The notes beneath the pieces were generated by a model. The model worked only from the letters and a program-made list of their open reading frames with translations. It was not told the origin of the DNA and did not search any database. This document shows, piece after piece, positions 22,655 to 30,995 of a stretch of DNA of 38,327 bases (position 1 is its first letter; the number at the start of each line of letters is the position of its first letter). Made by a program: the position numbers and the translations under genes. Source of the stretch: Actinomycetes bacterium (lineage in GTDB: Bacteria; Actinomycetota; Acidimicrobiia; Acidimicrobiales; Microtrichaceae); the NCBI GenBank assembly GCA_029782335.1, contig JAKOVA010000140.1, positions 1-38,327 on the forward strand, given 5' to 3'.

Positions 22655-23856
22655 GAGCGTGGCACCTCGCTCCACGGAAGTGACTTGTCGACACGAATGT
22701 CGCCGGGCAATCCGAGCACCCGCTCGCCGAGGATGTTGCGCATCACCTCAGAGGTGCCGCCCTCGATCGAGTTCGCGCGGGCACGCAGGAAGTTCTTGCC
22801 GAGGTCATCGCTGAAGAGGGCCATCTTGGGCTGGTGGTAGGCGTAGCTGCTGATCAGCATTCCTTCGGCGCCGAGGACGTCCATCGCGAAGTCGTAGATC
22901 TTCTTGTTCAACTCCGCCATCGCGAGCTTCCCGACCGATCCCTCCGGGCCGGGCGTCCCGAGGGTGCGGTTGGCGGCGGCCCGCATGTTCGTCAGCCGAT
23001 TCACCTCTGCCCCGACCCACAACGTCATCATCTGGTCCCGCCGGACAGGATCCGTCGTGCCGAGTTGCCGCCACAGGTCGACCAGCTGTCCGATCGGACC
23101 TGAGTTGCGGGGCGGCGTACCGCCGCCGATCGAAACGCGCTCGTTCATCAGCGTGGTCAACGACACCGCCCAGCCTCGGCCGACGTCGTCGAGGCGCATC
23201 GAATCGGGAATGCGAACGTCGGTGAAGAAGACCTCGTTGAACTCGGCCTCGCCGGTGATCTGGCGCAGCGGCTTGACCTCGACGCCCGGCGCCGACATGT
23301 CGACGATGAACGCCGTGATGCCCCGGTGCTTGGGGACCTCCGGATCCGTGCGAGCGATGATGAGGCCGTACGCGGAGATGTGGGCGAGGGTCGTCCACAC
23401 CTTCTGCCCGTTGAGCACCCACTCATCGCCGTCGCGGACCGCACGGGTTGACAAGGACGCGACATCGGAACCGGCGCCGGGCTCACTGAAGAGCTGGCAC
23501 CAGATGTGTTCGTTGGTGAACAGCGGCCGCAACAAAGCCTTCTGCTCATCGGTGCCGTGGGTCTCGATCGCCGGGGCACACATCCCGTAGCCGATGGGGT
23601 TCTTCGCCCCGCCGATCGGCGCGCCCGCCTTGGAGAGGGCGGAGATCACGGTGCGGTTCAACTTCGGCGAAACACCGAGCCCACCGCGACCCTCCGGGAA
23701 CTGCACCCAGGCGAGCCCCAGGTCGAACTGACGACCGAGGAAGTCGACCTCGCTCGTGGTCGATGGCGGGCACTCCGCGAGCAGTTGCGCCGCCAGCGCG
23801 GCGACGCGCTGCTCGTCCGCATCGATCTCCGTAGACGGCAGGTCCGTCGTCGACAT
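22651..23856 (-). CDS. Acyl-CoA dehydrogenase
   Basis: This 401-residue flavoenzyme oxidises acyl-CoA to enoyl-CoA, passing electrons to ETF. It shows the expected FAD and substrate segments: QLFSEPGAGSDVASL, GQKVWTTLAH, FFTDVRIPDS, and near the end RANSIEGGTSEVMRNILGERVLGLP, where the glutamate of IEGGT is the usual catalytic base. This end pattern is typical of actinobacterial FadE enzymes that act on branched or complex acyl chains, but chain specificity cannot be read. The ATG at 23856 is preceded by a G-rich ribosome site. It diverges from an acyl-CoA synthetase gene across 52 bases, so the two are likely to serve the same catabolic route. Confidence 0.92.
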   Translation of the reverse strand: MSTTDLPSTEIDADEQRVAALAAQLLAECPPSTTSEVDFLGRQFDLGLAWVQFPEGRGGLGVSPKLNRTVISALSKAGAPIGGAKNPIGYGMCAPAIETHGTDEQKALLRPLFTNEHIWCQLFSEPGAGSDVASLSTRAVRDGDEWVLNGQKVWTTLAHISAYGLIIARTDPEVPKHRGITAFIVDMSAPGVEVKPLRQITGEAEFNEVFFTDVRIPDSMRLDDVGRGWAVSLTTLMNERVSIGGGTPPRNSGPIGQLVDLWRQLGTTDPVRRDQMMTLWVGAEVNRLTNMRAAANRTLGTPGPEGSVGKLAMAELNKKIYDFAMDVLGAEGMLISSYAYHQPKMALFSDDLGKNFLRARANSIEGGTSEVMRNILGERVLGLPGDIRVDKSLPWSEVPRS

Positions 23857-23892
23857 CGCTGAAGCCCCCCTGGGTTGCGACCGAATCCGTTG

Positions 23893-23902
23893 ACCATAGG
23901 AT
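23893..23902. promoter_or_regulatory. Back-to-back -10 elements of the divergent acyl-CoA genes
   Basis: On the plus strand TAGGAT (23897-23902) is 6 bases before the ATG of the acyl-CoA synthetase, with TTGCGA (23875-23880) at 16 bases as a possible -35. On the minus strand TATGGT (23898-23893) is placed to give the dehydrogenase gene a leader of about 30 bases. The two hexamers overlap by 2 bases, so polymerase could occupy only one at a time. Confidence 0.45.
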
Positions 23903-23908
23903 CCGACC

Positions 23909-25456
23909 ATGACCGATGACCAAGTTGGCCCGGCATTCCCGGGCGCCTTCGTCGCAACCCGCGGCGACCACCCTGCGTACATCATGGCGGGGACCGGCCA
24001 GATCGTGACCTATGCGGAGCTCGACGAGACCGCGAACCGCCTCGCCCGCGTCTTCTACGACGCCGGCCTCCGGCCGGGCGACCACGTGGCCTTCTGCATG
24101 GAGAACCACCCGCAGTTCCTCGCCATCGCGTGGGGCGCCCACTACGCGGGCCTGTACTACACGGCGATCTCCTCTCGCCTCGGCGCGGCGGAGGTCGCCT
24201 ACATCGTCAATGACTGCGGTGCTCGGGCGTTCCTGGCCTCGCCGTACACGGCGGCAACCGCGATCGGCATCCAGGCCAGCACGCCGAAGGTCGAACTTCG
24301 CCTCGCGGTCGGTGGGGCGATCGACGGTCACGAATCGTTCGAGGAGGCGCTCGCCGCAGCAGATCCCACGCCGCTCGACGTACGCGTCGAAGGCATGGAC
24401 ATGCTCTACAGCTCGGGGACCACCGGTCAGCCCAAAGGCGTGAAGGTGCCCTTGCCCGACGCTCCGCTCGGAACGCCGAACGCGTTGCACATGCTCATCA
24501 CGATGCTCTTCGGCGCGACGCAGGACACGGTGTATCTCTCGCCGGCTCCGCTGTACCACGCCGCACCGCTGCGCTTCTCGATGACCGTCCAGAAGTGCGG
24601 TGGCACGGTGATCGTCATGGAGCACTTCGATCCCCACGAGGCGATGGCGCTGATCGACCGCTACCACGTCACCTTCGCCCAAATGGTGCCCACCATGTTC
24701 GTGCGGCTCCTGAAGCTTCCCGCCGAAGACCGCGCCGCCTTCGACGGGTCGTCGCTCACCCACGTCGTACACGCTGCGGCGCCCTGTCCGATCCCCGTGA
24801 AACGGCAGATGATCGAGTGGTGGGGGCCGGTCATTCACGAGTACTACGCCGGCACCGAAGGCAACGGGTTCTGTTACGCGAACAGCGAGGACTGGCTCGG
24901 CCACGAGGGAACGGTCGGCAAGTCGCTGCTCGGACCGCTGCACATCTGCGACGAGGACGGCAACGAGGTACCGATCGGCGAGTCTGGGACGGTCTACTTC
25001 GAGAGCTCGAGCGACTTCGCCTACCACAACGATCCCGACAAGACCGCGCAGTCGTACCACTCCAACGGCTGGTCCACCCTCGGCGACATCGGCTACCTCG
25101 ACGAAGACGGCTTCCTGTATCTCACCGACCGACGCGCCTACATGATCATCCGCGGTGGCGTGAACGTGTACCCCCAGGAAGCCGAGAACGTGTTGACGAT
25201 GCACCCGAAGGTTGCCGATGTCGCCGTGTTCGGCATTCCCGACGATGACCTCGGCGAGGAGGTCCACGCCGTGGTCCAACCGGCCGAAGGGGTCGACCCC
25301 GGCCCGGATCTCGAAGCCGAACTCGTCGCCTACTGCCGCGGACAGCTCGCCGCGATGAAGTGCCCCAAGCACATCGACTTCCGCGACGAACTCCCTCGGC
25401 ACCCGACCGGCAAGCTCTACAAGCGACTCCTCAAGGACGAGTACTGGCCCGGGTGA
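23909..25456 (+). CDS. Acyl-CoA synthetase (AMP-forming), FadD-like
   Basis: The 515-residue ANL-superfamily enzyme adenylates a carboxylic acid and transfers it to CoA. It has the P-loop SSGTTGQPKGV, the YYAGTEGNG motif (A5), the hinge DRRAYMIIRGGVNVYP (A8), and the catalytic lysine in PTGKLYKRLLKD near the C-terminus (A10). The unusually conserved HxxxAPL segment LYHAAPLR precedes A5. It resembles actinobacterial FadD proteins for medium-chain, aromatic or branched acids, but the substrate is not evident. The start ATG lies 6 bases after a -10-like hexamer, so the message may be leaderless. The glycerophosphodiesterase overlaps its stop by 4 bases. Confidence 0.92.
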   Translation: MTDDQVGPAFPGAFVATRGDHPAYIMAGTGQIVTYAELDETANRLARVFYDAGLRPGDHVAFCMENHPQFLAIAWGAHYAGLYYTAISSRLGAAEVAYIVNDCGARAFLASPYTAATAIGIQASTPKVELRLAVGGAIDGHESFEEALAAADPTPLDVRVEGMDMLYSSGTTGQPKGVKVPLPDAPLGTPNALHMLITMLFGATQDTVYLSPAPLYHAAPLRFSMTVQKCGGTVIVMEHFDPHEAMALIDRYHVTFAQMVPTMFVRLLKLPAEDRAAFDGSSLTHVVHAAAPCPIPVKRQMIEWWGPVIHEYYAGTEGNGFCYANSEDWLGHEGTVGKSLLGPLHICDEDGNEVPIGESGTVYFESSSDFAYHNDPDKTAQSYHSNGWSTLGDIGYLDEDGFLYLTDRRAYMIIRGGVNVYPQEAENVLTMHPKVADVAVFGIPDDDLGEEVHAVVQPAEGVDPGPDLEAELVAYCRGQLAAMKCPKHIDFRDELPRHPTGKLYKRLLKDEYWPG

Positions 25457-26214
25457 ACGCGCCGCTGCCGTTCCTGGACCAGCGCGGTCCGTTGGCGATC
25501 GCCCACCGCGGCGCGCACGACGCCGACATTCCCGAGAACACCGTGCGAGCGTTCCAGCGAGCGGTCGATCTCGGCTACCGCTACCTCGAAACCGACGTCC
25601 ACCTCAGCGCGGACGGGGTTCTGGTGTCGTTCCACGACGACGTGCTCGACCGGGTCACCGACCGTCAGGGGCCGATCTCGTCGCTGACCTGGGCCGAGAT
25701 CCAGGCGGCGACGGTCGGGACCCGCGACCGCATCCCGCGCCTCGACGACCTGCTCGAGGCCTTTCCCGACACTCGTTTCAACATCGACCCGAAACACGAC
25801 GAGGCGCTCGAGCCTCTCGTGGAGACGCTCCGGGCCCACCAGGCGGTCGATCGCGTCTGTGTGACCGCGTTCTCCGACGAGCGCATCGCCCGGGCACGAG
25901 CGCTCCTCGGTGCGCGCCTCTGCACCGGCCTCGGGCCCCGGGAGATCACCCGGCTCGTCGCGGCCAGTCGCCGATTGGGCCGATTCAGCACGACCGGCAA
26001 TGCGGCGCAGGTTCCGGTGAAGCATCGCGGCGTCACGGTCGTCACGCCCGCGTTCGTCCGTGCCGCGCACCGTCGCGGGCTGCAGGTGCACGTGTGGACG
26101 GTCGACGATCCGGCAGAGATGCACCGCCTCCTCGACCTCGGCGTGGACGGCCTGATGACCGACCGAGCGGAGGCGCTCCGGGCAGTGCTCACCGAGCGCG
26201 GAACGTGGCGATAG
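25453..26214 (+). CDS. Glycerophosphodiester phosphodiesterase (GDPD/UgpQ-type)
   Basis: The 253-residue TIM-barrel enzyme cuts glycerophosphodiesters into glycerol 3-phosphate and an alcohol. It shows the family's metal and acid-base motifs: IAHRGAHDADIPENT (HRG...PENT), LETDVHLSADGVLVSFHDD with E, D and H, and NIDPKHDE. VHVWTVDD near the end is also typical. There is no signal peptide, so it is a cytoplasmic enzyme in the UgpQ style. The GTG start overlaps the acyl-CoA synthetase stop as GTGA, so the two are co-translated. That links it to lipid head-group turnover beside fatty acid activation. Confidence 0.92.
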   Translation: MNAPLPFLDQRGPLAIAHRGAHDADIPENTVRAFQRAVDLGYRYLETDVHLSADGVLVSFHDDVLDRVTDRQGPISSLTWAEIQAATVGTRDRIPRLDDLLEAFPDTRFNIDPKHDEALEPLVETLRAHQAVDRVCVTAFSDERIARARALLGARLCTGLGPREITRLVAASRRLGRFSTTGNAAQVPVKHRGVTVVTPAFVRAAHRRGLQVHVWTVDDPAEMHRLLDLGVDGLMTDRAEALRAVLTERGTWR

Positions 26215-26249
26215 TGCCGACGCGGTGAGCGCACCCCCCGCTGATGGCG

Positions 26250-26277
26250 TTGACAGCGCGACGCGGCCTACTAGATT
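26250..26277 (+). promoter_or_regulatory. Sigma-70-type promoter of the peptide transporter operon
   Basis: A perfect TTGACA (26250-26255) is followed after 16 bases by TAGATT (26272-26277). This is the best-matching housekeeping promoter in the window. It would give a leader of about 70 bases before the GTG at 26357, which has an AGGGGGAAA ribosome site. Confidence 0.65.
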
Positions 26278-26303
26278 GCGCCGCCTCAGCTCCGGTGAGC
26301 GCG

Positions 26304-26317
26304 GTGACCGCGGTCAC
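26304..26317. promoter_or_regulatory. 14-bp perfect palindrome in the transporter leader
   Basis: GTGACCGCGGTCAC is completely self-complementary and lies about 20 bases downstream of the expected transcription start. A dimeric repressor bound here would block elongation from the promoter at 26250-26277. No regulator gene is adjacent, so its binding protein is unknown. Confidence 0.5.
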
Positions 26318-26356
26318 ACCCGGCGGCTGCTTCATCTCATCAGTAGGGGGAAAGCT

Positions 26357-28045
26357 GTGGCTCGATTCCGACCGTTCCGTCACACACTGCGGACGGCATG
26401 CGTTGCGCTGTTCACCGTGTCACTCGTCGCCGCCGGATGCGGGGGCGCGAAGGAGAACAGCAAGGGCACGACCGGTGCGGACAAGAGCAACGAGGCAGAA
26501 GTCGTCACCGACAAGAAGCCCGTCTACGGCGGCGACCTCGTCTATGGCATGGAGGCCGACCCGGGCGGAGGCACGTCGGGCTTCTGCCTCCCCGAGGCCC
26601 AGCTCGCCATCTCCGGCATGCTCTTCTCACGGACCTTCTACGACACCCTGACCATCCCCAATGACGAGGGCGGCTACAGCCCGTGGCTCGCCGAGTCGGT
26701 GACCCCGAACGCCACGTACGACTCGTGGGATATCAAGCTCCGAGACGGGATCACCTTCCACGACGGGTCGAAGCTCGACGCGCAGGTGGTCAAGAACAAC
26801 CTCGACGCCTACCGCGGCACCTATCCGGGTCGCAAGCCGGTGTTGTTCCTCCTGGTGTTCTCCAACATCAAGGACGTGACCGTCAAAGACCCGATGACCG
26901 TCACGGTCACCACCAAGACCCCCTGGGTCGCGTTCCCCGCCTATCTGTGGAGCAGCGCCCGGGTCGGGATCTTGGCCCAGAAGCAGCTCGACTCCACGAA
27001 CTGTGCGCAGGAGATCATCGGGACCGGGCCGTTCGTCTACAAGGAGTACGTCCAGGGCGACCACGTCAGCGGCACCCGCAATGACCACTACTGGGTGAAG
27101 AACGACAACGGCGATCAGCTCCCCTACCTGGATTCGCTGACGCTCAAGGTCGTCACCGAGGGCCAGCAGCGGGTCTCGGGGCTCGAGTCCGGCGACCTCG
27201 ACATCATGCACGCCTCCGGCGGCGAGGAGATCACCCGGATGCGGGCCTTCAAGGCTGACGGCAAGAAGCAGCTCATCGAGTCCGACAAGTTCGGTGAGGT
27301 CGCCTACGCGATGCTCAACACGAAGACCGAGCCGTTCAACAACGAGAACGCTCGGCTCGCAGTGGCCTACGGCATCGACCGCCAAGACATCATCAACAAG
27401 TCCGAGAACGGTGTCCCGAAGCTCGCGAACGGTCCCTTCGGCAAGGGCAACATGGGATACCTGGAGGATCCCGGCTTCCCGAAGTACGACACGAACAAGT
27501 CGAAGGAGTACCTGGCCAAGTACAAGGCGGAAACCGGCAAGGACCTCGAGGTCAACATCGGCCACACCCCCGACTCCGGCACGACCAAGCTCGCGCAGCT
27601 GATCCAGGAGCAGGCGGCGGCACTCGGGATCAAGGCGAACCTGCAGCCCATCGAACAGGGTGCACTGATCAACACCGCATTGGGTGGCAAGTTCCAGGCG
27701 CTGTTGTGGCGTAACCATCCTGGCGGGGATCCCGACGGCCAGTACGTGTGGTGGCACTCAGGAATGCTCACGAACTTCTCGGGGATCAACGACCCGCAGA
27801 TCGACAAGGACCTCGACGAGGGCCGGATCACCCCCGATCCGGCGAAGCGCGAGGAGCTCTACCAGGATCTGAACCGCCAGTTCGCCAAGAAGGCCTACAA
27901 CCTGTGGACCTGGTACACGCTGTGGTCGATCGGCTTCGACAACAAGGTGCACGGCATCCTCGGCCCCAAGCTGCCTGATGGAAAGGCGCCTTCGTCGGGT
28001 CTCGCGACGGCGCACTTCCTCGGCGCCCTCTGGAAGGAGAAGTGA
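26357..28045 (+). CDS. Peptide/nickel-type ABC transporter substrate-binding lipoprotein (SBP_bac_5)
   Basis: The 562-residue extracytoplasmic binding protein is of the DppA/OppA family. The N-terminus is a lipoprotein signal: basic RFRPFRHTLR, a hydrophobic core, and lipobox VAAGC with the lipidated C28. A charged linker (about 29-50) follows, then the mature domain opening with YGGDLVYGMEADPGG. Family segments include PWLAESVTPN, WDIKLRDGITFHDGSKLDA, GTGPFVYKEY, and NARLAVAYGIDRQ. It probably binds peptides or similar ligands outside the membrane. The GTG start has AGGGGG upstream. It leads the five-gene transporter operon behind the promoter at 26250-26277. Confidence 0.93.
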   Translation: MARFRPFRHTLRTACVALFTVSLVAAGCGGAKENSKGTTGADKSNEAEVVTDKKPVYGGDLVYGMEADPGGGTSGFCLPEAQLAISGMLFSRTFYDTLTIPNDEGGYSPWLAESVTPNATYDSWDIKLRDGITFHDGSKLDAQVVKNNLDAYRGTYPGRKPVLFLLVFSNIKDVTVKDPMTVTVTTKTPWVAFPAYLWSSARVGILAQKQLDSTNCAQEIIGTGPFVYKEYVQGDHVSGTRNDHYWVKNDNGDQLPYLDSLTLKVVTEGQQRVSGLESGDLDIMHASGGEEITRMRAFKADGKKQLIESDKFGEVAYAMLNTKTEPFNNENARLAVAYGIDRQDIINKSENGVPKLANGPFGKGNMGYLEDPGFPKYDTNKSKEYLAKYKAETGKDLEVNIGHTPDSGTTKLAQLIQEQAAALGIKANLQPIEQGALINTALGGKFQALLWRNHPGGDPDGQYVWWHSGMLTNFSGINDPQIDKDLDEGRITPDPAKREELYQDLNRQFAKKAYNLWTWYTLWSIGFDNKVHGILGPKLPDGKAPSSGLATAHFLGALWKEK

Positions 28046-28078
28046 CCTGTCTGCTCCTGCGGTGAGGAGGCAACAGCG

Positions 28079-29029
28079 GTGAGGAAGTTGGTGACCCGAC
28101 TCGGGCGTCTGGTGCTCGTCGTCATCGTCGTCACCTTCCTCACCCAGCTGCTCACCGAGTTCGTGCCCGGCAGCCTCGATCAGATCCTGGCGCCGTTCTC
28201 GACGCCGGCGCAGACCAAGGCGATCCGAGCAGACCTCCACCTCGACGACAACGTGGTTGTCCGCTACGGCCGTTGGCTGGGTGACTTCGTCCAGGGAGAC
28301 CTCGGCAAGCGGTACACCGGGGCGCAGTCATCGATCCCCGTCGGCCCCGAAGTGCGGCGGGCGCTCCCGGTCTCCCTCGAGATCATGGTCTGGGCGCAGC
28401 TCGTCGCCCTCGTGATCGCCATCCCACTCGGCGTCGTCGCGGCCTACCGCCAGGGGCGGTGGCTGGATCGGATCATCTCGAGCAGTGCGTTCGCCTTCCT
28501 GGCGTTGCCCTCGTTCTGCCTCGCGCTCATCCTCAGCTATTACCTCGGCGCGCAGCTCAAGCTGTTTCCGTCGGTCGTCACCCGAATACCGGGGTGGAGC
28601 GAGGGCATCTGGACTCACCTCAAGGTCCTCGTCATTCCAGTGATCTCCCTGGCTCTCGGCCAGGCGGCGGTCTACCTCCGGCTCCTGCGGAGCGACCTGC
28701 TCTCCACCCTGCAACAGGATTTCATCGCGGTCGCGAAGGCGAAGGGCCTCACGCCACGCAGGATCCTGTGGCGCCACGCGCTCCGGCCCTCCAGTCTCAC
28801 GTTGCTGACCGTCGTCGGCCTCCAGACCGGAGCGCTCATCGGCGGCGCCATCGTCGTCGAGGTCATCTTCGGTATTCCCGGCATGGGCACCCTGATCCAG
28901 TACGCGATCACCAAACGTCAGTACATCGAACTGCAGAGTGAGGTCGCGATCGTCGCGATCGTCTTCGTCGTCGTGAACTTCGCTGCCGACTACCTCTACT
29001 CCGTACTCGACCCGAGGATCCGCACATGA
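28079..29029 (+). CDS. ABC transporter permease, DppB/OppB type
   Basis: The 316-residue inner-membrane protein has about six hydrophobic spans; the first is LGRLVLVVIVVTFLTQLL. The periplasmic loop after it is large, as in DppB. The cytoplasmic EAA loop is AKAKGLTPRRILWRHALRPS (about 221-240), which docks on the ATPases. GIPGMGTLIQYAI near the C-terminus is typical of the family. The GTG start at 28079 has GAGGAGG about 8 bases upstream. It forms a heterodimer with the next permease; their genes overlap by 4 bases. Confidence 0.93.
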   Translation: MRKLVTRLGRLVLVVIVVTFLTQLLTEFVPGSLDQILAPFSTPAQTKAIRADLHLDDNVVVRYGRWLGDFVQGDLGKRYTGAQSSIPVGPEVRRALPVSLEIMVWAQLVALVIAIPLGVVAAYRQGRWLDRIISSSAFAFLALPSFCLALILSYYLGAQLKLFPSVVTRIPGWSEGIWTHLKVLVIPVISLALGQAAVYLRLLRSDLLSTLQQDFIAVAKAKGLTPRRILWRHALRPSSLTLLTVVGLQTGALIGGAIVVEVIFGIPGMGTLIQYAITKRQYIELQSEVAIVAIVFVVVNFAADYLYSVLDPRIRT

Positions 29030-29937
29030 CCGCGCCGAGTTCAGACTCCCAGCCGGCAGCCGCAACGCCCGTCCCCGAGGCCCCCCATGCCGCTGGCACC
29101 AAGAAGCGCCTCGGGATCGGTGCGTGGCTTTGCATGGGCTGGCTCGGGTTGATGATCGTGATTGCCGTGATCGGGCCGTGGCTCGGCCTCGACACGTCGA
29201 GCAACTTCGAGCTGAAGGGTCAACCGCCGTTCTGGAACGGCCACATCCTCGGTGGCGACGGCCTCGGGCGTGACCTGTTCAACCAGATCATTCTCGCGAC
29301 CCGCGCGTCGATCTTCGTCTCGTTCTCGGCGATCATCATCGGCACGGTCGTCGGGGGGTTCCTCGGGCTGATCTCCGGCTACTTCCGAAACCGCTTCGCC
29401 GGTGCGCTCGGCAGCGTCTTCGACATCCTCCTCGCGTACCCGCCGATCGTCCTGGCCCTCACCCTGGTGAGCGTCTTCGCAAGCGATCCGAGTGGCTCGG
29501 GTTTCCAGCGCGAGATGGTCGTGATCATTTCGCTGGCAATCGTCTCGGTTCCGATCCTGGCACGGATCACCCGCGCAAACACGCTCGTGTGGGCCGACCG
29601 CGAGTTCGTCCATGCGGCCGAGGCGATGGGCGCTTCGAAGTGGCGGATCCTGTTCCGTGAGATCCTGCCGAACGTCGTCCCGGCGATGCTCGCGTTCTCG
29701 ATGCTCGGCATCGCCGTAGCCATCGTTGCGGAGGCGGCACTTTCGGTGCTCGCCGTCGGCTTGAAGGCCGACACCCCGTCGTGGGGGAACATCATCAGCA
29801 CCGGCCGCGACGACCTGGCGAGTTCCCCCAACATTGTCTTTTCCGCCGTAGCCGTGCTGTTCCTGACGGTGTTGTCGCTGAACTACCTCGGTGACGTGAT
29901 CCGCGCCCACTTCGACGTCAAGGAAGCGGCACTGTGA
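29026..29937 (+). CDS. ABC transporter permease, DppC/OppC type
   Basis: The 303-residue second membrane subunit starts with a proline- and alanine-rich cytoplasmic tail, then a membrane span and OppC_N segment (about 25-75), followed by five more spans. LGGDGLGRDLFNQII is the family's DxxGRDxxS-like signature. The EAA loop is AAEAMGASKWRILFREILPN. ATG overlaps the previous stop as ATGA. With the DppB-like subunit it forms the channel for the substrate delivered by the lipoprotein. Confidence 0.93.
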   Translation: MTAPSSDSQPAAATPVPEAPHAAGTKKRLGIGAWLCMGWLGLMIVIAVIGPWLGLDTSSNFELKGQPPFWNGHILGGDGLGRDLFNQIILATRASIFVSFSAIIIGTVVGGFLGLISGYFRNRFAGALGSVFDILLAYPPIVLALTLVSVFASDPSGSGFQREMVVIISLAIVSVPILARITRANTLVWADREFVHAAEAMGASKWRILFREILPNVVPAMLAFSMLGIAVAIVAEAALSVLAVGLKADTPSWGNIISTGRDDLASSPNIVFSAVAVLFLTVLSLNYLGDVIRAHFDVKEAAL

Positions 29938-30995
29938 CCACGACCACGCCCGAGGCCGCTGTCCCGAATCCACCCGGATCGACACCGTTGCTCGAGGTTC
30001 GCGACCTCGTCACCCACTTCCGGTCACCGCGCGGACTCGTCCAGGCCGTCAACGGCGTGTCGTTCTCACTCCAGCGGGGCCGCACCCTCGGCATCGTGGG
30101 CGAGTCCGGCTCGGGCAAGTCCGTGTTGTCCCGATCGATCATGGGCCTGAACCCCCGATCGACGAGCATCCGCTCTGGGCAGGTCGTCTTCGAGGGCCGG
30201 GACATTTCCGATCTCGACGACTCGGCCTTCCGCGAGTTGTGGGGCAAGCAGATGTCGATGGTCTTCCAAGACCCGATGACGTCGCTGAACCCGGTGATGC
30301 GCGTCGGCCGCCAGATCACCGAGTCACTTCGCCACCATCTCGACATGGACCGTGACCAGGCGAAGCAGACCGCAATCGAACTGCTTCGAGCGGTTCGGAT
30401 CCCCGAGCCGGAGCGTCGGCTCCGTGCCTATCCCCACGAGATGTCCGGCGGCATGCGCCAGCGTGTGGTGATCGCGATCGCGCTCGCCTGCGGACCGAAG
30501 CTGTTGATGGCCGACGAGCCCACCACCGCGCTCGACGTGACCGTCCAGGCGCAAGTGCTCGACCTGTTGGACGAACAGCGGCGCGACCGCTTCATGGGGA
30601 TGATCCTCGTCACCCACGACCTTGGTGTGGTCGCGAACCACGCGGATGAGATCGCCGTGATGTACGCCGGACGCATCGTGGAGAAGGCACCCACCTCGGT
30701 GCTGTTTCACCACATGAAGATGCCCTACACGCAGGCCCTGCTGCGCGCCATTCCCCGCATCGAGATGCCGAGCCATACCCGCCTCGACGCGATTGGTGGT
30801 CGACCACCCGATCTGGTCAACCCTCCCGCCGGGTGTGCCTTCAGCCCTCGGTGCCCGTACGCACAGGAGCGTTGTTTCGTCGACGCTCCGGCGCTCCAGG
30901 TCGACCCGGCCGACCCGTCGCATTCCTTTGCGTGCCACTTTCCGCTCGAGTCCCCCGACCAGGTGCCACCGGCCAAACCGATGGAGGTGGCCTGA
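29934..30995 (+). CDS. ABC transporter ATP-binding protein, DppD/OppD type
   Basis: The 353-residue ATPase subunit has Walker [10 protein letters not shown]-loop [12 protein letters not shown], the signature MSGGMRQRV, Walker [13 protein letters not shown], and the H-loop LVTHDLGVV. The C-terminal oligo_HPY region carries the cysteine cluster [14 protein letters not shown] plus a later cysteine before HFPL, the set that binds an iron-sulfur cluster in DppD/OppD-type proteins. The GTG start overlaps the DppC-like stop as GTGA. It should pair with the DppF-like ATPase that follows. Confidence 0.94.
   Translation: MTTTTPEAAVPNPPGSTPLLEVRDLVTHFRSPRGLVQAVNGVSFSLQRGRTLGIVGESGSGKSVLSRSIMGLNPRSTSIRSGQVVFEGRDISDLDDSAFRELWGKQMSMVFQDPMTSLNPVMRVGRQITESLRHHLDMDRDQAKQTAIELLRAVRIPEPERRLRAYPHEMSGGMRQRVVIAIALACGPKLLMADEPTTALDVTVQAQVLDLLDEQRRDRFMGMILVTHDLGVVANHADEIAVMYAGRIVEKAPTSVLFHHMKMPYTQALLRAIPRIEMPSHTRLDAIGGRPPDLVNPPAGCAFSPRCPYAQERCFVDAPALQVDPADPSHSFACHFPLESPDQVPPAKPMEVA

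Noticed and set aside
23546-25402. Open frame of 618 codons on the minus strand, antisense to the acyl-CoA synthetase
   Set aside because: Its translation is arginine- and aspartate-rich low-complexity sequence with no motif, as expected of a shadow in GC-rich DNA, while the plus frame has all the adenylating-enzyme motifs.
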